Shown piece after piece: positions 1-11,762 of a stretch of DNA of 49,970 nucleotides. Below the pieces are notes generated by a model. It was not told where the DNA came from. It ran no database searches and saw only the letters and a program-made list of their open reading frames with translations. Where the stretch lies: contig CAMQYY010000006.1 of the NCBI GenBank assembly GCA_947039515.1, positions 1-49,970 on the forward strand, written 5' to 3'. Position 1 is the stretch's first letter, and each line of letters begins with the position of its first letter. The DNA is from an uncultured Ureaplasma sp. GTDB lineage: Bacteria; Bacillota_I; Bacilli_A; Mycoplasmatales; Mycoplasmoidaceae. A program made the position numbers and the translations under genes.

Positions 1-65
<65 letters not shown>

Positions 66-163
66 ACTTTCATCCTTATATAAAATATAATAGTGATCTA
101 TTTATATGATCTTTTAGAACAAATGATCTATAAAATTCGATCTTTAAAGCAAAATGCCTAATG

Positions 164-197
164 AAAAACCTTTATTTTAAATAAATAAAGGTTTTTT
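164..197 (-). terminator. Rho-independent terminator after res
   Basis: Inverted repeat AAAAACCTTTATTT (164-177) / AAATAAAGGTTTTT (183-196) flanked by A and T runs, about 20 bases downstream of the res stop codon. It could work in either direction. Confidence 0.7.
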
Positions 198-214
198 CAA
201 TTTTTAATTTATAT

Positions 215-2423
215 TTAATCAAGTAAATAATCTATAGCTTTATTAAAACTTGAATTTTCTTCTCATTTTCCATCAATCATAAGTGATAATTGACTATTAG
301 ATTCATGGTGTCTATATAAAACTAAGCTAAGGTTTGTTTTTGAACAATTTTGCATATACATTTCATATGCAGTAGATAAATTATCAGTTTTTTCAGGATC
401 ATAATCATTTTCTTTAGATTTTATTTCAACCATAATGATTTTATCTTTATATTCAATAGCAACATCCATAAAAGATTTTTTAATTGAAGCATCTTTTTCT
501 GAATAATATTCAAAATAAATTCCAGAACCAAGTGTTGGCATTTTTGCAAAAAAATTTATTTCATCTTTTCTATGTTGAGGTAAATTTTTCATAAATTTTT
601 CAAAAAAAGCTAATTCAGGCATAGAGTCTAAATATTGAATATTTTTTTTATCATCATTTTCACTTATAAGAAAATAACCATAGTTTTTAAATTTTTCTGA
701 ATTAAATTTTTTTGGTTTTTCATTATCAATTCAAATATTATAATTAGATAATAGATTTCCATTTTCTTTAATAATATAAGGATCAGAATCATGAATTCAT
801 TTTGTATTTTCCTTCATAATTTCTTTAATTCTTACTATAGATAAATTATAAAAAGCATATTTTATTTTTTCAATATTTTTATTTGTTTTATTACTAATTT
901 CTTCTAAATATTTATTAAATAAACTAAGTTTAAATTCTTTTTCTAATTCAATTAATTTTTTAATATTAAAAATTTTTAAGTCTACATAATTCAATATTTT
1001 ATTAATTTGAGTTACTGTTCCATAATTTAAAGAATTATATATGATTTTATCATCATCTAAATCTTGAATAATATTTAAAAAATCAGAACTTTTAATATAA
1101 TCAATAACAGAGTTTCTATACGATTCATGGTCTTCAAGAAATTCTTTTGATTTTTGGTTAACTTTACCAAAATATAATTTTTTTTCTAAAAATTCATCAT
1201 TTAAATTATAAGTAGCTAAATCTCTACTAGGTTTTTGATAATTTGAATATAAATAATATTTATCAGTAATTGGATTTTGTTCTAATGAAGGAATAGGATT
1301 TCTCATAATTCTTCCAATAGTTTGAGTATTAAGGCTTTCAGAAGAAACATTTCTTAATTGTAATAACATATTAGCTCTAGGAATATCTCAACCAGTTGCT
1401 GGTCCCACTTTAAATATAATCACATCAATATGTGAATCAAGTTTAGATGCATATTCTAAAGTTGCAGGAACTTTTGTATTAAAAACTTCAGGTTTGCTAT
1501 TTAAGTATTTTAGATATTTTAAACCGTTCTGATTTAATTTTCTCTCTAATAGTTCTAATCCTTCTTTGAAATCTTTATTTTTTTGAGCATCCCTTTTATC
1601 ATCAGCATCATTCATAATTTGGATTAACATAGCTGGTTGAATAACAAGATTATCTATTTTTTCATATTCTTTTTTACTTTTGATAAAAGTTGCTATTGCA
1701 TGATCAATTAAATCTTCATTTTCAATTTCATTAGAATCAAATTCTAAAGGTTCTTGTTTAGTTTTAAGTAAAAAAACATCATCTTCACTAATTTCTTTCA
1801 TTGTTAATTCAACAAAATTTTTATCTTTTTTTGGAGTGGCTGTCATTTCAACAATAAAATTTGCAGCATCTTTAATTTTTTCATCAAAGTTTTCTAATAA
1901 ATCTTTAGATAATTCTTTTTTAGAACCTATGTGTGCTTCATCTCTTATAAAAATAATTTCATAATTTTGATTTTTAACTTCTTGAATAAAATTTTCTAAT
2001 GTTTTATTTTGATAAAATAATGTGTTTTTTCGAAATGAAGATGTTCCAAAAACAAAAACTTTATTATCTTCAAGAACAAATTCTTTTATATCTTCAGATT
2101 TATTTGATTTATTATCTGAAGGAGAAAAAATATATTCAATTTTATAATTTTTAAAATCATGATATTTTTTATAATTTTCTAGTTTTAATGATAGTTGTTT
2201 TGGTAATTCTGCATTAGAAACAGTAGCAAAAACAATAATTGTTTTTGTTATATTTTTCCCATATTCTTCTGAAAAAATTCTAGAAATTAACTCAGATGCC
2301 ATAAATGTTTTACCAGAACCGGTTGGAGCTTTAAATGAACATGAATCATGTTCTCCTCTTTTTAAGTATTTATTAAATAATTTTGAAACTACTCTGTTTT
2401 GTGATTTAGTAAGTTGCATAATA

Positions 2424-2431
<8 letters not shown>
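215..2431 (-). CDS. res: Type III restriction enzyme Res subunit (helicase-nuclease)
   Basis: 738 residues with UGA read as Trp. It is the ATP-dependent translocating and cleaving subunit of a type III restriction enzyme, which acts in complex with Mod. Superfamily 2 helicase motifs are visible: Walker A GSGKT near residue 38, DEAH near 164, a TATP motif near 200 and the motif VI-like QTIGRIMR near 365. The C-terminal domain has the PD-(D/E)xK signature FMDVAIEY...VEIKSK near 660-675, the usual Res nuclease. The ATG overlaps the end of mod by 8 bases (ATGAATAA), so translation is probably coupled to mod. It is shorter than many Res proteins (often 900 or more) but all key motifs are present and no frame break is seen. 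When mod is out of frame, coupled translation of res would also fall, which would avoid self-damage. Confidence 0.9.
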
Positions 2432-4188
<1,757 letters not shown>

Positions 4189-4190
4189 AT

Positions 4191-4233
4191 AAAATTTCCT
4201 TTTAAATATATTATATATTTAAAAGGAAATTTT
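4191..4233. promoter_or_regulatory. Perfect 20-bp inverted repeat covering the mod ribosome binding site
   Basis: Arms AAAATTTCCTTTTAAATATA (4191-4210) and its exact complement (4214-4233) with a 3-base loop. In mod mRNA the downstream arm contains the AAAGG Shine-Dalgarno sequence, so the hairpin would bury it. This could be a translational lock, a transcription attenuator or a protein-binding dyad; the sequence alone cannot say which. Confidence 0.8.
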
Positions 4234-4258
4234 CATGCTATTACTAAGAAATTTTTAT

Positions 4259-4264
4259 ATTATA
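4259..4264 (-). promoter_or_regulatory. Probable -10 box for mod-res
   Basis: TATAAT on the minus strand, 26 bases upstream of the 4191-4233 hairpin. A transcript starting about 7 bases further on would carry the whole hairpin in its leader. The matching -35 position falls inside the second inverted repeat. Confidence 0.5.
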
Positions 4265-4270
4265 CAACAG

Positions 4271-4317
4271 ATAATTTATATAAAAGTGTAAAAAAACTAC
4301 ACTTTTATATAAATTAT
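4271..4317. promoter_or_regulatory. Perfect 20-bp inverted repeat between divergent promoters
   Basis: Arms ATAATTTATATAAAAGTGTA (4271-4290) and its exact complement (4298-4317) around a 7-base loop. It lies between the minus-strand TATAAT at 4259-4264 and the plus-strand TATAAT at 4319-4324 and covers the -35 position of both. It is well placed to be a shared operator for mod-res and the ATPase-RloB-HNH operon. A bidirectional terminator is a weaker alternative, given the A7 loop and AT-rich stem. Confidence 0.75.
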
Positions 4318-4318
4318 G

Positions 4319-4324
4319 TATAAT
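4319..4324 (+). promoter_or_regulatory. Probable -10 box for the ATPase-RloB-HNH operon
   Basis: Consensus TATAAT just after the right arm of the inverted repeat, 36 bases before the ATPase start codon, which has an AAGG site 8 bases upstream. Confidence 0.6.
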
Positions 4325-4360
4325 TAAAATAATCAAAGAAATTAAAATAAGGTAATAAAA

Positions 4361-5581
4361 ATGTTATTAAATTATTCAATTGAAAATTATAAATCAATCA
4401 AAGAAAAGGAAACAATTAGTTTTCTTGCAAAACCTTTAAAACAACATAAAGGACATTTATTAAATAAAAAGATATTACCTGTTATTGCATTATATGGTCC
4501 TAATGGCGGTGGTAAAACAGCTATTTTGGAATCAATTAAAGAGTGCAAAGAACTTATTTATGGAAAAAAAATGTTTGGAATTCCAAATAATCAATTTTTT
4601 GAAAATTTTAAAAATAATAAATTAAATCCAATAAAATGAGAATTTATATTTTTAGATGATGCTAATAGAGAACTAATATATAATATCCATTTTTTAAATG
4701 AAATTATTTTTGAAGAATTCAAAGTAATAGACCATTCAATTTCCTCTAATAATGAAACTGTTATTTTTAGAAAAGATAATAGTTTAAAAAACGATAATGT
4801 TTATTTTTTTGGTAAAGAACTTGAAAATATGAAAATCAATTTATCAATTTTTAATAATAGAAAAAGTCTATTGCTTACCTTTTCAAATTTTTTTAAAATT
4901 GAGTTAATTGAAAACTTATCAAAAGAATTTAAGAAAATTATATGAATAGACAATACTTTTCCTATAAATAAAACATTGAATCCATTTGAAATACCTATTT
5001 TTAATATTGGAGATATTAATCTTATTATTGAAAATAAATCAATTATTTTGAATATTTTTAAAGATTTAGAAATAAATATAAATGATATTAAGATTGAAAT
5101 TCATCCATTAATTCCTAATTCTCATAATGTATTTTTAGGAAAAAAAAATCTTTATGATGAAGAATATTGAATTAATTATATTGATGAGTCAAATGGAACT
5201 CAAAAAATAATTATATTATTAGCTTTGTTTATTAAAGGCATTCATAACAAAAATATGTTTATTATTGATGAACTAGATTCTGGTATTCATACTAAGATTT
5301 TAAAATATTTAATTTTAATGTTTACTCAAAATAATAAAGGCGCTCAATTAATTTTCTCTTCTCATGATATGCCTACATTAACTAGTTCTATTTTTAGGAA
5401 AGATGAAATTTATTTTGCAGCAATTAATGATTCTAAATTTACTTCTATTATTTCTTTATGAGAATTTGGATCTGATGTTAGAGAAGCACATAACTTTGCC
5501 AAGACTTATTTAGATGGAAAATTAGGATATGATCCTTATGTTGATTACTCTTTAAAAGGTTTTAAAAAGAAGAATGGATAA
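4361..5581 (+). CDS. AAA/ABC-type ATPase of a RloB-linked (AbiL-like) defence module
   Basis: 406 residues. It begins LLNYSIENYKSIKEKETISF, the usual first strand of SMC-like or OLD-like AAA_15/AAA_21 ATPases. Walker A GPNGGGKT is at 46-53, a signature-like ESNGTQK near 283, Walker B FIIDELDSG near 300 and the H-loop SSHD near 343. There is no coiled-coil insertion long enough for an SMC and no membrane segment. Its last bases overlap the next gene (ATGGATAA), a RloB protein. Such ATPase plus RloB pairs are known as the AbiL-type abortive infection system, and ATPase plus TOPRIM pairs are the logic of PARIS and OLD/Gabija. Expected role: phage sensing that controls the RloB nuclease (inference). 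Function of this copy is unproven. Confidence 0.85.
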
Positions 5582-6143
5582 TAGAAAATTTAAAATTTCT
5601 ATTATTACTGAAGGACAAATGGAAGAAATATTTTTTAGTTGATTGAAAGATAGCAGTATTTTTAAAAATAAAACATTGTCAAAATGTAAAATACACTCAC
5701 ATTTGATAAAAGGCACTCCTAGTGAAAAAAATATGTGTAATAATAGTAAAAATTGCTGTGATAAATATTTAATTTTTGATGTTGATAATATAGATAAAGA
5801 AGTAATAGTAAAATATAAAAAAATAGCTAAAGAAAAAAATATTACATTAATTATAAATGATCCTTGTTTAGAGCTTATTTTATTATCATTCTTCAAATAT
5901 GTTGAAGTAGAAAAAATAAATAAAAAATGAATTGAAGATAAACTAAATATTGAATTGAAAAAAATAAATTTAGAAAACTATGACCATAGTCCTAAATCTT
6001 TAGGTAAAATTATTGAATTTTTGATTACATCAGAAAATCATCAAAAACAATTTAGAGTTAATTTAATTAAATATAAAGAAAACACAAATAATCCTAAGTC
6101 TAATTTTATTGATTTAATTAAAGTTTTAGAAGGAGATAATTAA
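5574..6143 (+). CDS. rloB: RloB-family (TOPRIM-like) protein
   Basis: 189 residues. The N-terminal ISIITEGQMEEIFF matches the RloB/TOPRIM start, where the Glu of TEG is the presumed metal ligand. YLIFDVDNID near residue 65 provides the DxD acidic pair, and NDPCLELILLSFF around 95-107 is the conserved segment seen in RloB proteins. The middle has several Cys residues (CKIHSH, CNNSKNCC) that may bind metal. The gene starts inside the ATPase stop region (8-base overlap), so the two are made together. RloB proteins are associated with restriction loci and with AbiLii of the lactococcal abortive-infection pair. Likely the effector nuclease of the module (inference). Confidence 0.8.
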
Positions 6144-6144
6144 A

Positions 6145-6414
6145 ATGGCTAAATATAACAATAAAACAGAATCAGCATGAAAAAAAGCTCCATATTGTAG
6201 TTGTGGAAATAATGATTGTAATCCTAATAATCATCGATTATGTGAAATTTGTTGAGAAACAATCTTATATGGTTCACATGAAAGCGTTAAATCTCAAATA
6301 AATAGTAAATTTGCTTGAAATATAGATCATATAATACCAAAATCAAAAAATGGTAATAATTCTATTGATAATTTACAAGCTGTCCATATTACTTGTAATA
6401 GAAAAAAAGATTAG
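6145..6414 (+). CDS. Small HNH endonuclease, third gene of the defence operon
   Basis: 89 residues. The N-terminal half holds paired cysteines (CSCG, NDC, CEIC), probably a zinc knuckle. The C-terminal half is a clear HNH core: WNIDHIIPKSKNG, then SIDNLQ, then H-x-x-CN. It starts one base after the RloB stop codon, with AGGAG at the end of RloB as ribosome binding site, so it belongs to the same operon. The DH, N and H positions of the beta-beta-alpha-metal fold are all present, so it should be active. RloB and ATPase pairs are usually described as two-gene systems, and a tightly coupled HNH partner is unusual. It might nick phage DNA or be a passenger from a mobile element. Confidence 0.85.
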
Positions 6415-6472
6415 TTTTTATTTTAAATTAAAGATATTTAAAATAACTAATTTTCTAAAATCTAATAAATAT

Positions 6473-6506
6473 AAAAAAACCTTCATTTTTAAAAATGAAG
6501 GTTTTT
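6473..6506. terminator. Bidirectional terminator between HNH gene and tRNA-Thr
   Basis: AAAAACCTTCATTTTT followed directly by its complement AAAAATGAAGGTTTTT, with A-rich and T-rich flanks. It separates the plus-strand defence operon from the minus-strand tmRNA/tRNA unit and could stop both. Confidence 0.85.
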
Positions 6507-6518
6507 AATTTTAGAAGA

Positions 6519-6593
6519 TGGTGCCGAATAGCAGAATCAAACTGCTATCTAAACATTACCATTGTTTTATTCTATCGTTGAACTAAATCGGCA
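6519..6593 (-). tRNA. tRNA-Thr (anticodon GGU)
   Basis: A full cloverleaf folds on the minus strand. Acceptor GCCGATT pairs with ATTCGGC (one T:T mismatch at 6:67), the D stem is GTTC/GAAT, the anticodon stem AAACA/TGTTT carries loop ATGGTAA (anticodon GGT), the T stem is AGCAG/CTGCT, and CCA is encoded (6519-6521). The anticodon and T arm resemble bacterial tRNA-Thr. It follows tmRNA by one base and is probably co-transcribed with it. Confidence 0.88.
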
Positions 6594-6594
6594 T

Positions 6595-6998
6595 TGGTGG
6601 AGATGACGGGAGTTGAACCCGTTTCCACAAATTTATTTCAAATAAGGTCTACAGTTTAGTACTACTTAAGTACTTTTAAATATAGAGTAGTACAACTAAG
6701 GTTTAAAAGTTTGTCTAATGCAGTTCATCATTAATACTTAGACAAGATATTAATAACTATCTATTTAAAAACGAAGAAATAAAATAATAGAAATTTTATT
6801 TCTTTATAAATTTAATGTTTAAGAATTAAGCGAAAGCAAAGTTTGCTTGATTGTTTGACATTAGTTGATTAATTTCAAATGAATTTAATTCAGCTTTATT
6901 GTTTTGTTCGTCTGCAGTTAAATTGAACCTAGAGCTATAAGGGGCTGACCCCACTGCACTTAAATGTTGTAAATTCATGTCGAAGCCGTGACATCCCC
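6595..6998 (-). ncRNA. ssrA: tmRNA (SsrA)
   Basis: The tRNA-like ends pair GGGGATG (5', from 6998) with CATCTCC-A-CCA (3', to 6595), and the T arm reads TTCAACTCCC-like sequence typical of tmRNA. The tag frame starts at GCA 6913-6915 and ends with TAA 6826-6828: 29 residues, starting ADEQNNKAEL and ending NNQANFAFA. The hydrophobic AFA end fits a degron for Lon/FtsH-type proteases; FtsH is at 19290. The long tag is typical of mollicutes. RNA length is about 404 bases with CCA encoded. A TATAAA box lies about 10 bases upstream of the 5' end. Confidence 0.95.
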
Positions 6999-7066
6999 CT
7001 ATTAAATTTATACAATAATTTATTTTTTAATAAACACCATGAGATATATTTAAAAATTTTTTTCAA

Positions 7067-8776
7067 TTAAGCATTGTTAATATTATTAACAATAGATTCA
7101 ACATAAGGTTTAATAATAGTATTATCGATATCATTAGTTGAATATAATACAAGATAATTATCAATTATGTTTAGTTTGATTTTTAGAGCTTTTATATTAT
7201 TTATTGATGATATAGTTTCTTGGTTTGTAATATTAGTACTTAGAGTAAGAAAAGAACCATTATCAATATAATACTTATTTGTTGTAACATATCCATAACA
7301 CAAATAACCTTGTCCATTTTTAGGGATATAATCATCATATTCCACTGAAACATTTACAGTTTTTCCAGCAACAGGTGAATATTCAGGAATAATTTTTATT
7401 TTTTTTACTATATCGTAATTTAATCCATTAAATAACGTTTTATTTAATGTTATATTATCAAATTCATATGTATAGTTTTCTAAACTTTTATTAAAAGTAG
7501 TTAAGTTTCCATCAATAATTTTTGACTGAGAAACATCATTTAATAAATATTGAGATACTAATGATGAATTATCATTATTATTTTTTTCTTTAGATAGTTT
7601 TTTAATAATTAATGAACTATCTTCTGATTGTAAAATTGGAATTGTTCATAAAAATTTCATTGATTTATATTGTTCATAAATATAATCTTTTATTTCATTA
7701 ATTAAATTTATTTTTAATTGATCTATAGTAATGTCTGCTTTGCTGATAAATTTAATTAAAAGATTATTAATATTAAATTTATAAGCTAATGGAGCTGAAT
7801 TTATATAACTATTTCCTAGAAAACTTTTTTCTTTATAATAAGAATCTTCATGATTTATTATATTTTTTTTACCTACTTGTGTTTCATTTAAAAATATTTC
7901 TTGACCAAGAATAGTAAAAATCATTCTAAACTGAACTTCATCATTTCTAATTCATGTAAACTTTTTTTCAAATTCATCATTTTCCATTTTAGATTGTTCT
8001 TTATTTTTTAATCTTTTTATAAAGTTTTTTTTACCATCATAATAGAATTCTAAATTACTACAACTTTCCATAAATACATAACTTGCCTTTTTGCTGTAAA
8101 TGTCATGAGCAGGATGAGTATATTGAGCTGTAACATTTTCATGTCTAGTAACAGAGTTTCCATCAGAATCATATTCAGTATATGAAACAGAAGTTGAACC
8201 AGTATAAACTTTTTCAAAACTTTTATGTTTTTGATATGCAACATTAATAACAATTTTATTTTTATCAAAAATACCTCATGATGAGTTGTATGAATTTTTT
8301 TTATCTGATTCAGTAAATTTAAATAATGATAAATCTTGCATTTCTTTAATTAAATTATTCGATATTGGTCCAACATGATCATATTTTAAAATTTTATTAA
8401 TAGATTTAGAAATACTAATTATGTCAATACTTTTAACTATTTTAGCATGAGCTAACAATTTTTTTTCAGTTGCATCTTTAATTATATTTTTTAGTTTATT
8501 CTTATTATCTTTTAGTACTTTTAATTTTTTATAAAGAACATATCCTGGATAGAAAAATAGTAAAAAAGCAAATGGTAATATAATTATTATTAATCAATAT
8601 AAAAAACCATTATGTTCTTTTTTATAACCATCTAAGCTATTTAAATATTCTTTTTCAGAAGCTATATATTCGTCTTTTGAAAAATTATTTTTTCAATTTT
8701 CAATGAAAGCTGAAGCTTCACTTTTAATTTGAGGAATTAATTCACTTTCTCAAATTTTTTTATTTTCTTTACTCAT
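7067..8776 (-). CDS. LemA-linked single-pass membrane protein
   Basis: 569 residues with UGA as Trp. An N-terminal charged region of about 65 residues is followed by one strong membrane segment (FLYWLIIIILPFAFLLFFYP, near 67-86) and a long soluble part without repeats or a motif I can name. The start is ATG 8776, 11 bases after the lemA stop, so it is in one operon with lemA. Several bacteria keep a large membrane protein (for example DUF3137-type) next to LemA; the layout here fits that pattern but I cannot assign the family by eye. Function unknown. Confidence 0.75.
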
Positions 8777-8787
8777 TTTTTAATATA

Positions 8788-9429
8788 TTAAAAATCTAAT
8801 TTAACATCAACTTTAGATACAGCAGCAGCTGCAAATAAAGGAATTGCTTGATAACCTTTTTTTACAATAATTACATTTGTAGGGAATGTATATATAATTG
8901 AATTAAAAGCAGTTACATCAGCATTATATAATCTTCTACTAGCTGCAATTTCTTTTTCAATCATAGTTGATTCATTCATTAACTTACCAACAGAAGCATC
9001 AGCTCCTAAAGTTGGATAAGCTTCAAAAGCCATATTAAGTCCAGATTGAATTTTATCTAAACTTGCAACTTTAGAATTCATATCACCATTAGTATTTGCT
9101 ATTCCTGATCTATATGCTGCTATATTTTCCAATGTTTCTTTATCAAATTTTACTTGTGATGATACTGCTTGAACTAATTTATTTAAAGTATCAAATCTTT
9201 TTTGTAATTGAATATCTATTCCTGATGCACTATCATTAATTTTAATTTGCATTCTATTTAATGTATTTGATTTAGTTACTTTTGTTATGAAAAATATTCC
9301 AAGAGTAAAAAAACAAATAATATAAAATAATACTTTTTCTCCCTTAGTAGCTGTTACTGGTCCTAAGTTATTATTAACACTTGTTTCATGTCCCTTTGAA
9401 TCAGCTTGTTCTTGCCCTGTATATAGCAT
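8788..9429 (-). CDS. lemA: LemA family protein
   Basis: 213 residues. A membrane segment (VLFYIICFFTLGIFFITKV) at about 33-51 precedes the helical LemA domain: LQKRFDTLNKLVQAVSSQVKF, then EASRRLYNADVTAFNSIIYTFPTNVI, which matches the family's conserved R-x-x-YN-x-x-V-x-x-[FY]N motif. The cytosolic N-terminus is about 30 residues longer than in many LemA proteins. An AGGGGAT site precedes ATG 9429, and a TATAAT at 9473-9478 is a likely promoter. The physiological role of LemA is not settled; it is a helical-bundle membrane protein. It heads a two-gene unit with the membrane protein at 7067-8776. Confidence 0.9.
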   Translation of the reverse strand: MLYTGQEQADSKGHETSVNNNLGPVTATKGEKVLFYIICFFTLGIFFITKVTKSNTLNRMQIKINDSASGIDIQLQKRFDTLNKLVQAVSSQVKFDKETLENIAAYRSGIANTNGDMNSKVASLDKIQSGLNMAFEAYPTLGADASVGKLMNESTMIEKEIAASRRLYNADVTAFNSIIYTFPTNVIIVKKGYQAIPLFAAAAVSKVDVKLDF

Positions 9430-9506
9430 ATCAATCCCCTATTTAATATATAATTATATTAATACCTATATTATTATATCATTAAAAAGAAAATAATTTT
9501 TGGCGA

Positions 9507-11204
9507 TTATTTTATTAAAGTCTCTAGTTCTTTTTTAATACTATTGATATCCATATTTTGCTCTTTATCAAGCTCATTATTATTTCCAAAACCAACATCT
9601 TTTTTATAAGACATACTAATAATATTATTATTTGATTTTAATTTAAAAGCTCTAATCATAAAATCATCACTTAATGTGTTTTTATTATTAATTCTTTCAT
9701 AGATTAAAATATTTTTATATTTTAATAGCACATAATCTATTTCAGATTCATCATATTTATTAATAAATATAGCATTTGCTAAATTAATTTGATATTGATT
9801 CATAATTTCATTATGAATTAAATCAAGATATGGACCATATGAAACAATTATTGTTTCTGATTCAAAGTTTTCAATAAATTCTCATTTATTATTTTGAATA
9901 ATATAGTTTTCATTAAATGTTTTTTCATCAAATGGTTTTTTAGGAAAACGAATAATAAAAATTTCATTTTTATTATTCAAACTCAAATTTAATAATTGTT
10001 CATTTTGAACAAAATTTCTTCCAGAAACAATATTTGTATTATTAATTGTTTTCAAGAAACTAATATCATAAATACCATGATGTGAATCTCCTTCACTACC
10101 TGAAATATCACTTCTATCTAATAAAATAGTGATATTAAGTTTTAATCTTGAAACATCATGAATTAATTGATCATATGTTCTTTGTAAAAATGTTGAATAG
10201 AAAAATAAAATTGGTTTTTTGTTAACTAAACTTAAAGCACCAGCTTTAGCAACAGCATGTTCTTCACAAATCCCAACATCAAAATATCTTTGGGGATATT
10301 CATCATGAATTTTATAACAATCAGAACTAAAACCCATTGCTGGATTAATTACAAAAATATCCTTATCTTTTTTCATTAAATCAATAATATTATTTGTTAA
10401 TTTCTTTGAAAAAGATTGATCTCTTGTTTTTGATGTTGAATGATATTTACCAATTTTATCAATTTCAGATAAATTATGACCTTTACCTTTAATAGTTTTA
10501 ACATGGACACAAACCGGACTAGTTTTTGATATTTCCTTAGCATTATTAAATATCTTAATTAACTTATCAATATTATGACCATCTTCAATTCTTAAATATT
10601 CAAATCCTAAAGCATTAAAATAGTTTTTCATTTTATGTTCATCTTTAGCAATGATTGATAGATTTCCAACATTTTCAGAAATACTCATTTCATTATCATT
10701 TAAAACCATAATGATTTTATCTTTTCTAAAACCAATATCATTCATACTTTCATAACATAAACCATTATTCAAAGCGCCATCACCAACAACAGCAACAATA
10801 TGATTAAGATTTGATTCAATTCTATATCCTTGACTTATTGCTAAAATATTCCCAGAATGACCTGGTGAATAATGATCATATTTCGATTCATCCATATTCA
10901 TTAAACCAGCTAAACCATTATGATCTCTAATAGTTTTAATTCTATTAAACCTATTAGTAATCATTTTATGAACATATGTTTGATGTCCTGTATCATAAAG
11001 AATTTTATCTTTATCAATATTAAATGACTTTAAAAGAGCAATAGAAAGTTCAACTATACCTAAATTTGATGAAAGATGAATATCTTTTTCACTAGATAGA
11101 TTGATTAGAAATGTTCTTATTTCATTACTTAAAATAATAATTTCATCAGGATTTAATTTATTAAAAACTTCAATTGTGAATTCATTATTTAAAATTTTCT
11201 TCAT
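9507..11204 (-). CDS. dxs: 1-deoxy-D-xylulose-5-phosphate synthase (Dxs)
   Basis: 565 residues, a little shorter than the usual 620. Joins pyruvate and glyceraldehyde 3-phosphate using thiamine diphosphate. Seen: TGHQTYVHKM and HYSPGHSG of the N-terminal domain, the ThDP motif GDGALNNGLCYESMN with downstream VLNDNEMSIS, ICEEHAVAKAGAL with the catalytic Glu of the pyrimidine domain, LDRSDISGSEGDSHHG, and a reduced C-terminal transketolase domain. The start ATG 11204 immediately follows the stop of the gene upstream. The canonical DRAG motif is changed to DRSD, so the fold is clear but the exact substrate preference is less so. No other MEP-pathway gene is in the window. Confidence 0.88.
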
Positions 11205-11762
11205 TTATTTTTCTTTCAAAACATTAACAAAATAAAAATAATTATCATTAAAATCTAATCCATAATTCATTTTCATTAATTCAACACATTTTTTTAATTT
11301 TTCATAGAAGAATATTTTTAAATCAACACTTTTTTCATATTGGTTTTGATCAAATTTTTTATCATAAAAAATTTTTATTTTTTCAATATTTTGATCTAAA
11401 AAAATCAGTTTTATTTGTTCATTTAAGATATATAAATAAAGATTTTTATCAAATTCTTCAATTTTTTTTATTCCTAAAATTAAAAATGAATAATATTCAT
11501 GAATGGAATTAAGTCTATAATCATCTCAATTTTTAATTTCAAGTTTGAATTTCATTAGCTCTTTAAAAATATTTTCACTTTTTTGAAAACATAAATGAAG
11601 TTCTTCTTCAGTAAAACAAAAAACAAAGTTAGTTTTATCAAATTCTAAAATAAGTTGTTTTTGATAAATATACATAAAAATCATCTTTTCAATAAAAGGA
11701 TTTGAAAGGTCGATATCCGATGCTATTTTTTTAATATTTTTTCTTAATAATTTTTTGTTCAT
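11205..11762 (-). CDS. Unrecognised protein between hrcA and dxs
   Basis: 185 residues, Lys/Ile/Phe-rich, predicted soluble and mostly helical, with no motif or membrane segment that I recognise. The gene starts inside the last codons of hrcA (32-base overlap in another frame) and its stop codon touches the dxs start, so hrcA, this gene and dxs form one tightly coupled operon. One in-frame UGA (Trp) is needed near residue 79. The unit suggests translational coupling but says little about function. Confidence 0.65.

Noticed and set aside
5552-5896. Hydrophobic open frame opposite the RloB gene
   Set aside because: It is the antisense shadow of a well-supported gene, with no ribosome binding site.
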